Shown: piece after piece, positions 26,439 through 34,990 of the stretch
How the letters are laid out: each line of letters opens with the position of its first letter
How positions within the stretch are numbered: the first letter of the stretch is position 1
Origin: Neorhodopirellula lusitana
GTDB lineage: Bacteria > Planctomycetota > Planctomycetia > Pirellulales > Pirellulaceae
DNA: 64,000 nucleotides
Direction: 5' to 3'
Assembly (NCBI RefSeq): GCF_900182915.1
Contig: NZ_FXUG01000001.1
Coordinates: 1,054,001-1,118,000, forward strand
Notes under the pieces: model-generated
Seen by the model: the letters and a program-made list of their open reading frames with translations, nothing else
Databases searched by the model: none
Told to the model about the DNA's origin: nothing
Made by a program: the position numbers and the translations under genes

Positions 26439-27808
26439 ACAGAGAAGATCGATTACACGAGCTCATCGCCGCTTATCAAATCGGCAATATCTCCGATGCT
26501 GAGTTTGCCGAGCTCGAAGATGTTTTAAAACACTCTTCGGCGGCGAGGGAGCTGTACCATCGCAACTGCCGGATCGACGGGCAGCTGCGACGCGAGGCAT
26601 CTGGACCGATGCCGGAGACCGCCATCGTTCGCCGGGCGACAACCGCATCGATGTTCGGGTTGGCAAACTGGGCGGTTGCGGCAGCGGTGCTCATTGCTGT
26701 CGGCGTCTATTACAGTTCGCCGCCAATTCCTGAGCGGCTGGAAACGATTGCCGTCTTGGCGTCAGTCGAGGAAGCTGCCTGGCAGAGTAAACTTCCCACT
26801 GAACTCGGGTCCGACCTGACCATGGGCACTCTTAAGTTGACTTCCGGGATCGCAACGATTCGGTTTCGATCCGGCGCGGAACTGACGTTGGAGTCGCCTG
26901 CCGAATTGACGTTGGAAACAGCGATGAAGGCTAGGTTGCTTTCCGGTGCGGCCATGATCGAGGTACCCGATTCAGCAGTCGGCTTTGTGCTTGAAACCCC
27001 CAGTGGCTATGCGGTCGATCACGGTACCAGGTTCGCTGTTCGCGTGGATGATGCGACGCTGCACTCGCGATTTGAAGTGATCGAGGGTGAGATCTCGGTG
27101 CACAACAATTCCACTGGTGAGAAGGCGCGTTTGAAGGGCCAGTCCCAAGGAGCGACAATTTCGAACGATTCGCTTGATCGGTTCGATGCTGCGGACGAGT
27201 TGCCATTGAATGCGCCAATGTCAGGCGTCATTCGGATTGGGACCCGGGGACGTGCAACCTCCGTCATTGGCAACAACAAACGTGATCGGCTTCCACCAGG
27301 GATTTTGTCTGCGAAGCGAACGGCGCAAGGCAGTCACCTATGGGAACAGCGTTCCTTAATGAGGTTTTATCTTGAGCCGATTGATTTGGATTTGGTTGAT
27401 TCGGCCAGCTTGCGATTGAACCTCGTTCCCTGGAACGTTGGCAATGCAATGCGACTGCCGAAAGTCTCTCGCTTCGGCATCTACGGACTCACCGACAAGT
27501 CGAAACGTGGTTGGAAGATGGACTGTCTTTGGGAAGACGCCCCTGGGCCCGAGGATGGTGTCTTGCTGGGGAACTTTGAGATACCACGAAGTCGTACGAC
27601 AGGGAGTTTTGTTGTCGATGATCCGAGGCTGCTTCAGTATTTGCGGGAGCATCCAGGTGAGCGTGTAACGCTAATTCTGGTGCGAGAAACCCCCGCTCTT
27701 CTCATGCAAGGCATTGGTCCCGGCCCGGCCCATTGGTTTGCAGGCGACTCGCATCCTGAGGCCGCGGGGCCGTCGCTTGAATTCACGCTCAAGAAGACGG
27801 AACTGTGA
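26435..27808 (+). CDS. FecR-like membrane protein with C-terminal beta-sandwich domain
   Basis: 457 residues. A cytoplasmic N-terminus that should bind the ECF sigma (DAEFAELEDVLKHSSAARELYHRNCRIDGQL) is followed by one membrane helix (ANWAVAAAVLIAVGVYY), a FecR domain with internal GxxxxRFRSGAELTLESPAEL repeats and TPSGYAVDHGTRFAV, and a C-terminal domain (SLMRFYLEPIDLDLVDSASLRL to the end) resembling DNRLRE-type carbohydrate-binding sandwiches. It likely controls the sigma factor in response to an envelope or polysaccharide signal. The target may be the DUF1592/DUF1552 genes downstream, an arrangement common in planctomycetes; that link is inference. Confidence 0.85.
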   Translation: MNREDRLHELIAAYQIGNISDAEFAELEDVLKHSSAARELYHRNCRIDGQLRREASGPMPETAIVRRATTASMFGLANWAVAAAVLIAVGVYYSSPPIPERLETIAVLASVEEAAWQSKLPTELGSDLTMGTLKLTSGIATIRFRSGAELTLESPAELTLETAMKARLLSGAAMIEVPDSAVGFVLETPSGYAVDHGTRFAVRVDDATLHSRFEVIEGEISVHNNSTGEKARLKGQSQGATISNDSLDRFDAADELPLNAPMSGVIRIGTRGRATSVIGNNKRDRLPPGILSAKRTAQGSHLWEQRSLMRFYLEPIDLDLVDSASLRLNLVPWNVGNAMRLPKVSRFGIYGLTDKSKRGWKMDCLWEDAPGPEDGVLLGNFEIPRSRTTGSFVVDDPRLLQYLREHPGERVTLILVRETPALLMQGIGPGPAHWFAGDSHPEAAGPSLEFTLKKTEL

Positions 27809-27849
27809 CCCGTAGCCCCTGAGTTTGCCCATCCACGCCGCGCTTGGCT

Positions 27850-28420
27850 TGTTGGCTTGGTTCTGTGTGGATGTTTTTGGGGTTGGAGGGTGTATCAGTT
27901 AGGGCTGCTTTGCCTGGTGTGAACGTGGTCACGCCGCAGAAGTATGTTGCGGTCTTGAATGGCTGCTGTTTCGATTGCCACGTCATGCAAGTAGAGTGCT
28001 TTACCGGATGTCATAGGCTGCATTTTTAGTGGCTGTGGTTTCCAACCGCAGTGTTCTTCTCAACTGTGGCGAGAAGCCTCAGCCACATCAAAAATGAAAG
28101 TGCTCTAGGCACGGTGGGCCCTAGGTACGGCAGATCGAGAGAGACTGTCGTTTGAGATCAGTCGTGATATTCTGCTAGCCGAATAGTGGCGTGGGTTGCT
28201 TGCCGCAATCGTCGCCGGCCAGGCAGGTTGTGCCCGACGAGTTGTCGCGCAGTCCGCCACCAGGGCTTTCCGCTACGGAAGTTCGGGTTCCTGGACCGTT
28301 GCGAAAGGGATGGTGGCGATTCATTGGCAATGAGATCGGCGACAAGTGCGGTGGTTGTCGCGAGGGCTTGTGCGTTGATGGGCAGTGAAAGCCCAGCTTT
28401 CGTCTTGGCTGAACGGGTGC
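27850..28420 (+). pseudogene. Decayed DUF1592/PSCyt1 cytochrome gene
   Basis: Scattered pieces of a paralogue of the 28920-31574 gene, in order. A signal-like N-terminus is followed by TPQKYVAVLNGCCFDCH, matching LPEKHLAVFQKYCFECH of the intact gene. A 112-base MITE interrupts it. Then comes RERLSFEISRDILLAE, a TAG at 28184-28186 where the intact gene has Gln, and W-G-LLAAIVAG, matching LSFEISRDIPTAEQWQKVLAAINAG. After a large deletion, CARRVVAQSATRAFRYG matches YANRVIARFAASAFRGK, and a shifted frame gives ALMGSESPAFVLAE against ALMLASPSFVYLSE. It cannot make a functional protein. Confidence 0.75.
27994..28105. mobile_element. 112-base MITE related to the IS630-type element
   Basis: Bounded by TA on each side. 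Ends are GAGTGCTTTAC and, reversed, GAGCACTTTCATTTTTGATG; the latter closely matches the left end of the IS at 49349 (GAGCACTTTGACTTTTATTG). The interior folds by inverted repeats (GTGGCTG/CAGCCAC and CTTCTC/GAGAAG). No coding capacity. TA duplication and shared ends indicate mobilisation by an IS630/Tc1-type transposase. Confidence 0.65.
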
Positions 28421-28464
28421 AAAAAAAGTCGCTGGATTTCCCTTGCGAGGAAAATCCAGCGACT
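28420..28464 (-). terminator. Intrinsic terminator of the DUF1559 remnant
   Basis: A perfect 13-base stem (AGTCGCTGGATTT / AAATCCAGCGACT) with a 12-base loop. On the minus strand it is followed by a run of seven T, so it ends transcripts coming from the DUF1559 remnant at 28496-28750. Confidence 0.75.
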
Positions 28465-28495
28465 CTGTGTCGAATCCGATCTGCTGCGCAGGTGC

Positions 28496-28750
28496 CTAGA
28501 ATTCTTCTTGGATCACTTCTTTCGCTGCTCGGGTGCCCAGCGATCCCCATAAGCCGTATGGGCTTTGGGATCCAGGAGCCGACGAAGGCGGGCCTGCGCC
28601 ACCGGCAACGCTGACCATTGGGTTGGTGTCATTGCCGGCCTCGATTGAATCGGTAATGAACTTCACCGCTCCGTCACCCATTAGGACATGACATCCGCCT
28701 TGATGGCGGCTGCTCGGTGCAAACACGCCGCTTCCGGGTGTCGAGGCCTG
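28496..28750 (-). pseudogene. C-terminal remnant of a DUF1559 gene
   Basis: About 80 codons matching only the end of DUF1559 proteins: FAPSSRHQGGCHVLMGDGAVKF, then ITDSIEAGN and SPYGLWGSLGTRAAKEVIQEEF, closely parallel to the end of the 24296-25477 product. No prepilin N-terminus or middle region is found upstream. It keeps its own terminator. Probably a leftover of a rearrangement that also destroyed the neighbouring DUF1592 copy. Confidence 0.8.
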
Positions 28751-28919
28751 CCGAGGTTTGCCAGCTCAGCAATTGCAACCGAATTTTGCGGCTACTTTGC
28801 CGCTTTGCTGGAGTGGTACAGCAGCCGAGGGTGGCTTGCGGGTCTGTAGACATGGTTCGGACGCAACCCCTTGATAACGTGGGAACGATACCTCCTGAAT
28901 TTACGCGTGAGAAATCGGA

Positions 28920-31574
28920 ATGATGAACATTCGTTGTGGACACATGAACGTCTCGTTCATCTCAGCACTAAAGGCGTTTGCCTTGTTTTGTTGTGTCTGG
29001 AGTTGTCACCTATCGTCCGCACAGGCGGCTTCACCCGGCAAAATTGCGACGTTACCAGAGAAGCATCTTGCGGTCTTTCAAAAGTATTGTTTCGAATGCC
29101 ACGACTCGGCCACCCAAGAAGGAAGGGTGGACTTAGAGTCGCTGTCTTTCGAAATCAGTCGTGACATCCCCACGGCGGAACAATGGCAAAAGGTGCTCGC
29201 TGCGATCAATGCCGGCGAAATGCCGCCAGCGGATTCAGATCCGATTACTGATCACGACAAGGCGGAGTTCCTTCGCGATCTTTCAGTTCAGATGGTGGCT
29301 GCGCGGGATATCCTCAGCGATAGCGGTGGCATGATCACGATGCGGCGTTTGAATCGTCGCGAGTACCAGAACACACTGGAAGCCTTGTTGGGTTTCCGCC
29401 CAGACGTGTCTTCGCTTCCCGGCGATGATGGTGCTGCTAAGTTCGATACGTTCGGTGGCTCTTTGTTTTTCTCCAGTGATCAATTCGAACGATATCGCGA
29501 GACTGCGACCCGGACGTTGCAGGCTGTGTTGACGCCTCACGAGAAAGCGGAATCCAAAATACGTCGAGTTGAACCGGAGGAGACTGTTTCGACAGGGTTT
29601 TTTGAGCAGGCCGAGCAAATGGTTCTGAACAAAAAGACCGCTGAAGATTTTCTCGCTCTGCCCGAAGGTGAACAAAACGAGGCTGTCGCGAAAACCTATG
29701 GCCTCAAAGACATCGAACACGCCAGACGGATCGTGGGCCGATTTGCCAAGGGTTTCCGTGAGGTTCAGGACTACATCCAGCGTCCTGAAGCCAAAACAGG
29801 TGCAGTGATGGTTCACACCAAGAATCGAACGCCCGGCATATCGACTCCGAAAATCGATGACCTATCCGGTGGGACATACATTCTGCGGATCCGAGCAGGT
29901 TACTACGAAGACTCTCCATTGCGGGAACGTTACTTGGAATATGGATTCAGTCCGGGCACCGTCAAAACGTCTCGCGTTCTCGGCCAGGTCAAGGTGACGG
30001 GAACCGTCAGTGAACCAGCCATTCTGGAAATCCCGCTTGAGTTACCGTTGGGCACTCCAGGGCGTTATGTCGTTCGCCAGCGAGACTACGAGGAAAAGGC
30101 TTCCCGTCGATTTGCGAATCAGGCCGCCGCGAAGGAGAACGGCATCGGTCAGCCGCCTTCGACATGGATTGATTACATCGAAATCGAAGGGCCGTTTCAT
30201 GACGTGTGGCCGAATCCCGTCCAAGCTGAACTGATGCCGCCACATGAAACAGGCGAGAACGAAGGCGCCTACGCGAATCGGGTGATCGCTCGATTCGCCG
30301 CGAGTGCTTTCCGAGGCAAAGAACCGGATCGCGTGTTCATCGACAAACTCGTGGCCCGGTATCTTGCCAAGCGAGCCAGTGGAGTGGAACAGCACAACGC
30401 CCTGATTGATGTCTACGCTCTCATGCTTGCTTCGCCGAGCTTTGTGTATTTGAGCGAACCTCGTGAAGGGAATGCACCGGTACGACTGACCGACCGCGAA
30501 CTTGCTATTGGGCTGTCCTATTTCCTATGGAGTGCTCCGCCGGATGAAGAGCTGTTTGCTCTCGCCGGTGCTGACCGACTTTCCGACCCTCAAGTCCTTC
30601 GTGAACAAACCTCTCGCTTGCTGGATGATGATCGCAGCGAGGCGTTCATCAGCGGCTTTGCGCACCAGTGGTTGGAAATGAAGCGACTCGACATGTTCGA
30701 ATTCAGCGCGATGTATCACCCTGAGTTCGACGAAGCCATCCGCCGCAGTGTTCGTGGTGAAATCTATGCGACGATTCGACACCTGATTGACGAGAAACTG
30801 CCGCTTCAAAAATTGCTCGATGCGGACTTTGTCCTCGCCAACGACGTGCTGGCTGATTACTACAACTTGCCCGGCGTCGAAGGCGCTGAGTTTCGCAAAG
30901 TCTCGCTGCCTGAAAATTCGCCACGCGGTGGTTTGCTGGGCGCTGCGGCGATTCACATTATGGGTTCCGATGGTCAACGTTCATCGCCCGTCGAGCGGGG
31001 CGCCTGGGTGCTTCGGCACTTGCTCAACGATCCTCCACCGCCGGCTCCCGCGAACGTTCCAATGTTGAGCCGCTTCGATGGGAAGGTGCTTGCCGTTCGT
31101 GATCTGCAGAAGGCTCACCAGGAACAACCCCAATGCGCGCAGTGTCACCAGAAAATCGACCCGATTGGTTTTGGGTTGGAGAGCTTTACGGCCGCGGGGC
31201 TGTGGAGGAATGTGGAAGTGATCGCTGCCCCTGAAGACGCGCTGGTTCAGGGTGAGTCAGCTAAGAAGAAAAAGCGTAAGAAGAAGGGGGCCGAGCCCGA
31301 GGAATTTGTTTTCCCGATCGAGGCTTCAGGAAAACTGCTGAGCGGAGAAACCTTTGAAGACTACTTCGGACTTCGCGATCTTGTCGCCACTCATGACAAA
31401 GCGTTCGCTCGCGGCTTTACCGAGAACCTGGTCGCCTACGCGCTGGGGCGGCCATTTGCCATCTCCGATCACAACCTGGCAACCGAGATCACGGCTCAGG
31501 CGGTAACGCAGGGCAATACGATCGAAGCATTCATCCAAACCCTCGTCCAGTCGAAAGCCTTTCACATGAAGTGA
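28920..31574 (+). CDS. DUF1592/DUF1588-type secreted c-type cytochrome protein
   Basis: 884 residues. A signal peptide is followed by a PSCyt1-type haem motif CFECH (57-61), then domains of the DUF1587-DUF1592-DUF1588-DUF1585 series: MRRLNRREYQNTLEALLG, a central carbohydrate-binding-like region (about 290-430), LTDRELAIGLSYFLWSAPPDEELF, RGGLLGAAAIHIMGSDGQRSSPVERG and a second haem motif CAQCH (739-743) in QCHQKIDPIGFGLESF. A lysine-rich patch (KKKKRKKKG) lies at about 781-789. These large planctomycete proteins are periplasmic and always accompany DUF1552 proteins, as here. The biochemical role is not established. Confidence 0.9.
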   Translation: MMNIRCGHMNVSFISALKAFALFCCVWSCHLSSAQAASPGKIATLPEKHLAVFQKYCFECHDSATQEGRVDLESLSFEISRDIPTAEQWQKVLAAINAGEMPPADSDPITDHDKAEFLRDLSVQMVAARDILSDSGGMITMRRLNRREYQNTLEALLGFRPDVSSLPGDDGAAKFDTFGGSLFFSSDQFERYRETATRTLQAVLTPHEKAESKIRRVEPEETVSTGFFEQAEQMVLNKKTAEDFLALPEGEQNEAVAKTYGLKDIEHARRIVGRFAKGFREVQDYIQRPEAKTGAVMVHTKNRTPGISTPKIDDLSGGTYILRIRAGYYEDSPLRERYLEYGFSPGTVKTSRVLGQVKVTGTVSEPAILEIPLELPLGTPGRYVVRQRDYEEKASRRFANQAAAKENGIGQPPSTWIDYIEIEGPFHDVWPNPVQAELMPPHETGENEGAYANRVIARFAASAFRGKEPDRVFIDKLVARYLAKRASGVEQHNALIDVYALMLASPSFVYLSEPREGNAPVRLTDRELAIGLSYFLWSAPPDEELFALAGADRLSDPQVLREQTSRLLDDDRSEAFISGFAHQWLEMKRLDMFEFSAMYHPEFDEAIRRSVRGEIYATIRHLIDEKLPLQKLLDADFVLANDVLADYYNLPGVEGAEFRKVSLPENSPRGGLLGAAAIHIMGSDGQRSSPVERGAWVLRHLLNDPPPPAPANVPMLSRFDGKVLAVRDLQKAHQEQPQCAQCHQKIDPIGFGLESFTAAGLWRNVEVIAAPEDALVQGESAKKKKRKKKGAEPEEFVFPIEASGKLLSGETFEDYFGLRDLVATHDKAFARGFTENLVAYALGRPFAISDHNLATEITAQAVTQGNTIEAFIQTLVQSKAFHMK

Positions 31575-31587
31575 GATCGTGAGCCGC

Positions 31588-31634
31588 AAGACGCTAGCCG
31601 CGGGTTTCAGAGCACAACCGGTGGCTAGCGTCTT
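31588..31634. repeat. Intergenic palindromic repeat (type A)
   Basis: Arms AAGACGCTAGCC.C.GGTT and AACCGGTGGCTAGCGTCTT around a nine-base loop, between the DUF1592 and DUF1552 genes. A REP-like hairpin; may stabilise the upstream mRNA end. Confidence 0.65.
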
Positions 31635-31745
31635 ACCGCTTTGGAAATGACGGACGGCAACTAGGCAGGGGCCGAGAAGATCAGACGAGTCACGACGTCA
31701 ACAATCGCGACACAAGTACCGATTTTTAACAAGGAACTACAGATC

Positions 31746-33119
31746 ATGACCAAGTCACATCACGACGATCACGACGTCGATCCATCCCTCAATCTTTCCT
31801 TCGTGCCCGCTCATCGGCCCCGAACTCGCGTTCCCGCGTCTCGCCGCAGCTTTTTATTGCGAAGTGCCGCCGCGACGATCGCCCTGCCGTTTATGGAATC
31901 CGTCGGGTTTCGTCGGTTTGCGTCCGCTGCTCCGGTCAAGACTGCCGACACACCGAAACGGATGATCTTCTTGGGAACGGGGTTTGGTGTCACCGGGGAC
32001 GAATGGTATCCGGATGCCCGCACACCTGGGTACGATTACGTGTTACCTGAATTGCTCAGTCCGCTCACCAAGCATAAGGACGACATCACGTTGTTCCAAA
32101 ACCTTGAGCACGCCAACTCAAAAGACGGTCACTCGGGGTCCACGTTCTGGTTGACCGGTGCTGATCGCTACGCTGTTCCTGGCCAAAGTTTTCACAACAC
32201 CGTCTCGGTAGACCAAGTCGCCGCGGAGCAGTTTGGCCGGGACACTCGCTACGCTTCAATGGTTGTCTTTGGCGACAATGACAACGGGCACGGTCCGGGG
32301 TCGATCTCTTGGAATCGTCAAGGGAAGCCAATCGCAGGGCTACCGACGCCGGTCGCGTTGTATCACAAAATGTTCTCCAGTGATTCCATGCCTTTGGCAG
32401 AGCGTCAAGCCCTACTGGCCGACGACCGCTCGGCTCTCGATACGGTCATCTCGGATGCACGGGCAATGAAAAAGACGTTAACGAAAACCGACATCGACAA
32501 ACTGGACGAATACTTCCAGTCCATCCGCGAACTCGAAATTCGGATCGCCAAGGATGAGCAGTGGCTGAACGTCCCCAAACGGAAACCAACCGATCCCATC
32601 AAAGAACCCTCGCCGACTTTGGAAGGTGCTCCTGCCGTTGAGATGATGTACGACCTGATGCTCGCGGCAATGCAAGTGGATGCTTGTCGTGTTTTTTCCT
32701 ACCGCTTACCAGGCGATAGTTTCCTTGAAAGCATTGGCTCCAGCTTCACCGCTCACAACATCAGCCACCATGCGGGCGGCGAACGCACGGCCGATGCCAG
32801 AAACCGCGACAAGGAACATGCCACGTTGCTTTCCAAATTTATTGACAAGATGAAAGCCACCAAGGAAGCCGATGGTTCATCGCTTTACGACAACGTGACG
32901 CTGGCGTTTGGCAGTAATCTGCGGCTTGTACATAGTCTCAATAATTGCCCGACGCTCATTACCGGAGGTGGCGCCGGCTTCCAACATGGCCGCCACCTGG
33001 TGATGGAAAAGAAAACCCCACTTTGTAACCTCTGGCTCAGCATGCTGCGAGGATCCGGTGTCAACGTGGACTCCTTTGGGGACGCAACCGGAGTGATTGA
33101 CGAGTTGTTCACGGCATGA
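31746..33119 (+). CDS. DUF1552 protein exported by Tat
   Basis: 457 residues. A twin-arginine signal (SRRSFLLRSAAATIALPFM) lies after a 35-residue N-terminal extension, followed by the DUF1552 domain (KRMIFLGTGFGVTGDEWYP, FQNLEH, TFWLTGAD, VDQVAAEQFG and a final CNLWLSMLRGSGV). DUF1552 proteins show distant similarity to sulfatase/alkaline-phosphatase folds. It pairs with the DUF1592 protein upstream, with a palindromic repeat between them. A second pair lies at 59281-63362, in reversed order. Confidence 0.92.
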   Translation: MTKSHHDDHDVDPSLNLSFVPAHRPRTRVPASRRSFLLRSAAATIALPFMESVGFRRFASAAPVKTADTPKRMIFLGTGFGVTGDEWYPDARTPGYDYVLPELLSPLTKHKDDITLFQNLEHANSKDGHSGSTFWLTGADRYAVPGQSFHNTVSVDQVAAEQFGRDTRYASMVVFGDNDNGHGPGSISWNRQGKPIAGLPTPVALYHKMFSSDSMPLAERQALLADDRSALDTVISDARAMKKTLTKTDIDKLDEYFQSIRELEIRIAKDEQWLNVPKRKPTDPIKEPSPTLEGAPAVEMMYDLMLAAMQVDACRVFSYRLPGDSFLESIGSSFTAHNISHHAGGERTADARNRDKEHATLLSKFIDKMKATKEADGSSLYDNVTLAFGSNLRLVHSLNNCPTLITGGGAGFQHGRHLVMEKKTPLCNLWLSMLRGSGVNVDSFGDATGVIDELFTA

Positions 33120-33131
33120 GCCAAGCGGGCC

Positions 33132-33173
33132 AGGCTTCCGGCCTGTCATTCAACCGAGACAGGCTGAAAGCCT
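33132..33173. repeat. Intergenic palindromic repeat (type B)
   Basis: Arms AGGCTTCCGGCCTGTC and GACAGGCTGAAAGCCT with a ten-base loop between the DUF1552 and EF-hand genes. Confidence 0.6.
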
Positions 33174-33227
33174 CTTCCACGACTCGATACTTAGAAACAC
33201 TGAACCCTTCCAACAAAAGACCACGCT

Positions 33228-33764
33228 ATGAATTCAAAACCAATGACACGGACTCTGATCCTGGTAACGCTGCTTTCGGCGCTGCTGGCCGCCAACGCTT
33301 TCGCGGTCAGCAAGATCCAAGAAGACCTTCCCCTGTTCGGTCTCAAACCGGGCAATGGTCATGGATCGGCACTGCTAGAAAAATTTGATACCGACAAAGA
33401 CGGACAACTCAACGATGCGGAAAAAGCCGTCGTCTTGGGCAAGGTCAAGGAATACACCGACGCCAAGGAAGCGGACGCACTCAAAAAGTTTGATGCCGAC
33501 AAAGACGGCAGGCTGAATGCTGATGAGCAGGCCGCTCGGAACAAAGCTGAACTTGAGGCGGAAATTGCGATTTACGATTCGTTTGACAAAGATGGAGACG
33601 GCAAAGTCAGTACCGCTGAACGCAAGGCCGGTGGAAGCGCCTTCACCGGTGGCGATCCGATTGCTTCGCTTGCCAGGAAGCTGAAGTACGGAACTTCCGC
33701 CGTCAACAATCCGCACAAACTTGCTGCGGGCACGGCCAAGTATCAGAAGCAAGCGAAGGAGTAG
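33228..33764 (+). CDS. Secreted EF-hand calcium-binding protein
   Basis: 178 residues. A signal peptide (MTRTLILVTLLSALLAANAFA) is followed by three EF-hand loops: DTDKDGQLNDAE (54-65), DADKDGRLNADE (89-100) and DKDGDGKVSTAE (120-131), each with acidic residues at the metal positions. ATG codons at 33228 and 33243 are both possible starts. It follows the DUF1552 gene and is probably co-expressed with it; EF-hand proteins are frequent in planctomycete envelopes. Confidence 0.88.
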   Translation: MNSKPMTRTLILVTLLSALLAANAFAVSKIQEDLPLFGLKPGNGHGSALLEKFDTDKDGQLNDAEKAVVLGKVKEYTDAKEADALKKFDADKDGRLNADEQAARNKAELEAEIAIYDSFDKDGDGKVSTAERKAGGSAFTGGDPIASLARKLKYGTSAVNNPHKLAAGTAKYQKQAKE

Positions 33765-33834
33765 AACCCCTGCTAAACTGTCGCGACACGCGTTACGGAA
33801 ATCCTCGTTCCCTTACTGATACACACCGAGAATC

Positions 33835-34863
33835 ATGAAAGCCTTGAATCTGAAAGAGTACAAACAGTTCGAGTTTATCGATGTGCCGATGCCTGAACTG
33901 GAAGCCGATGAAGTTTTGATTCAGGTCAAAGCGACAGGTATCTGCGGAAGTGACGTGCATGGGATGGACGGTAGCAGCGGTCGCCGTATACCGCCCGTCG
34001 TCATGGGCCACGAGTCCGCCGGTGTGATTTCGCAAATCGGTGGTGCCGTGACGCAGTGGCAAATCGGCGATCGCGTCACATTTGACTCCACCATTTCCTG
34101 CGGCCAGTGTGAGTTCTGCGGGCGGGGCCAAGCCAACTTGTGTGACAACCGCCGTGTGTTTGGGGTGTCGTGCGACGAATACAATCAGGCCGGTGCGTTT
34201 GCCGAATTCGTGAAAGTTCCGGATCGTATTCTTTACCGGATCCCGGATAGCATGACATTCCAACAGGCTGCGTTTTGTGAGCCAGTTGCGGTTGCCTTGC
34301 ACGCCGTCAGCCGAGTTCCCGTCTCTTCAGGTGACACTGCCGTTGTTGTTGGCACCGGCATCATCGGGCTGCTCGTCGTTCAAGCCTTGAAGGCAGCTGG
34401 ATGTGAGAAGGTGATCGCTGTTGATCTGGATCCTTTTAAGCTGGAAACAGCCAAGAAAGTTGGAGCCGATGAGACACTGATTTCGGGACCAGAAACGCTG
34501 CACCAGATCATGGAGATGACGGGTGGTCGCGGTGTTGACATCGCGATGGAAGTTGTTGGAATCACGCCGACCACCAACATGGCGATCGGGATGTTACGAA
34601 AAGGCGGTTCGCTCGTTTGCGTGGGGAACATCGCACAGAAAATTGAGTTCCCGCTGCAAGCCGTCGTAACGCGTGAATTAACCGTTTACGGAACCTGTGC
34701 CATCAACAACGAGTATCCCGAGGCCATCGAATTGATCTCGTCCGGAAAGATCCAGGTCGATCCGATCATTTCCAAGGTGGCGCCGTTGTCCGAAGGTGCG
34801 GATTGGTTCGCCAAGCTGCATGAGAACAAGGACAATCTTTTGAAGGTGATCCTGGAACCCTGA
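33835..34863 (+). CDS. Zinc-dependent alcohol/sugar dehydrogenase (MDR family)
   Basis: 342 residues, medium-chain dehydrogenase of the sorbitol/threonine/galactitol-1-phosphate dehydrogenase group. Catalytic zinc ligands: Cys37 (GICGSD) and His59-Glu60 (GHES). Structural zinc: Cys89, Cys92, Cys95 and Cys103. NAD(P) site GTGIIGLLVVQALKAAG, followed by VDLDPFK, whose Asp suggests NAD. Oxidises a polyol, sugar or sugar-acid hydroxyl in the cytoplasm. It precedes a GntP-type permease, which points to a sugar acid as substrate. The exact substrate cannot be read from the sequence. Confidence 0.9.
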   Translation: MKALNLKEYKQFEFIDVPMPELEADEVLIQVKATGICGSDVHGMDGSSGRRIPPVVMGHESAGVISQIGGAVTQWQIGDRVTFDSTISCGQCEFCGRGQANLCDNRRVFGVSCDEYNQAGAFAEFVKVPDRILYRIPDSMTFQQAAFCEPVAVALHAVSRVPVSSGDTAVVVGTGIIGLLVVQALKAAGCEKVIAVDLDPFKLETAKKVGADETLISGPETLHQIMEMTGGRGVDIAMEVVGITPTTNMAIGMLRKGGSLVCVGNIAQKIEFPLQAVVTRELTVYGTCAINNEYPEAIELISSGKIQVDPIISKVAPLSEGADWFAKLHENKDNLLKVILEP

Positions 34864-34883
34864 GATTTTATTCTCCAGTGACC

Positions 34884-34939
34884 GTAGCCTAGGCTTCTAG
34901 CCTGGGTTCAATAAGTCCCAGGCTGGAAGCCTAGGCTAC
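34884..34939. repeat. Intergenic palindromic repeat (type C)
   Basis: 23-base arms GTAGCCTAGGCTTC-AGCCTGGG and their complement around a ten-base loop, one mismatch. It lies between the dehydrogenase and the permease gene and could terminate or stabilise transcripts. The sequence looks like a dispersed genomic repeat. Confidence 0.7.
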
Positions 34940-34990
34940 GGCGTCGGCTCCTAACCATTCATCCCAATCATCGAACCCGAAAAGCTGACC

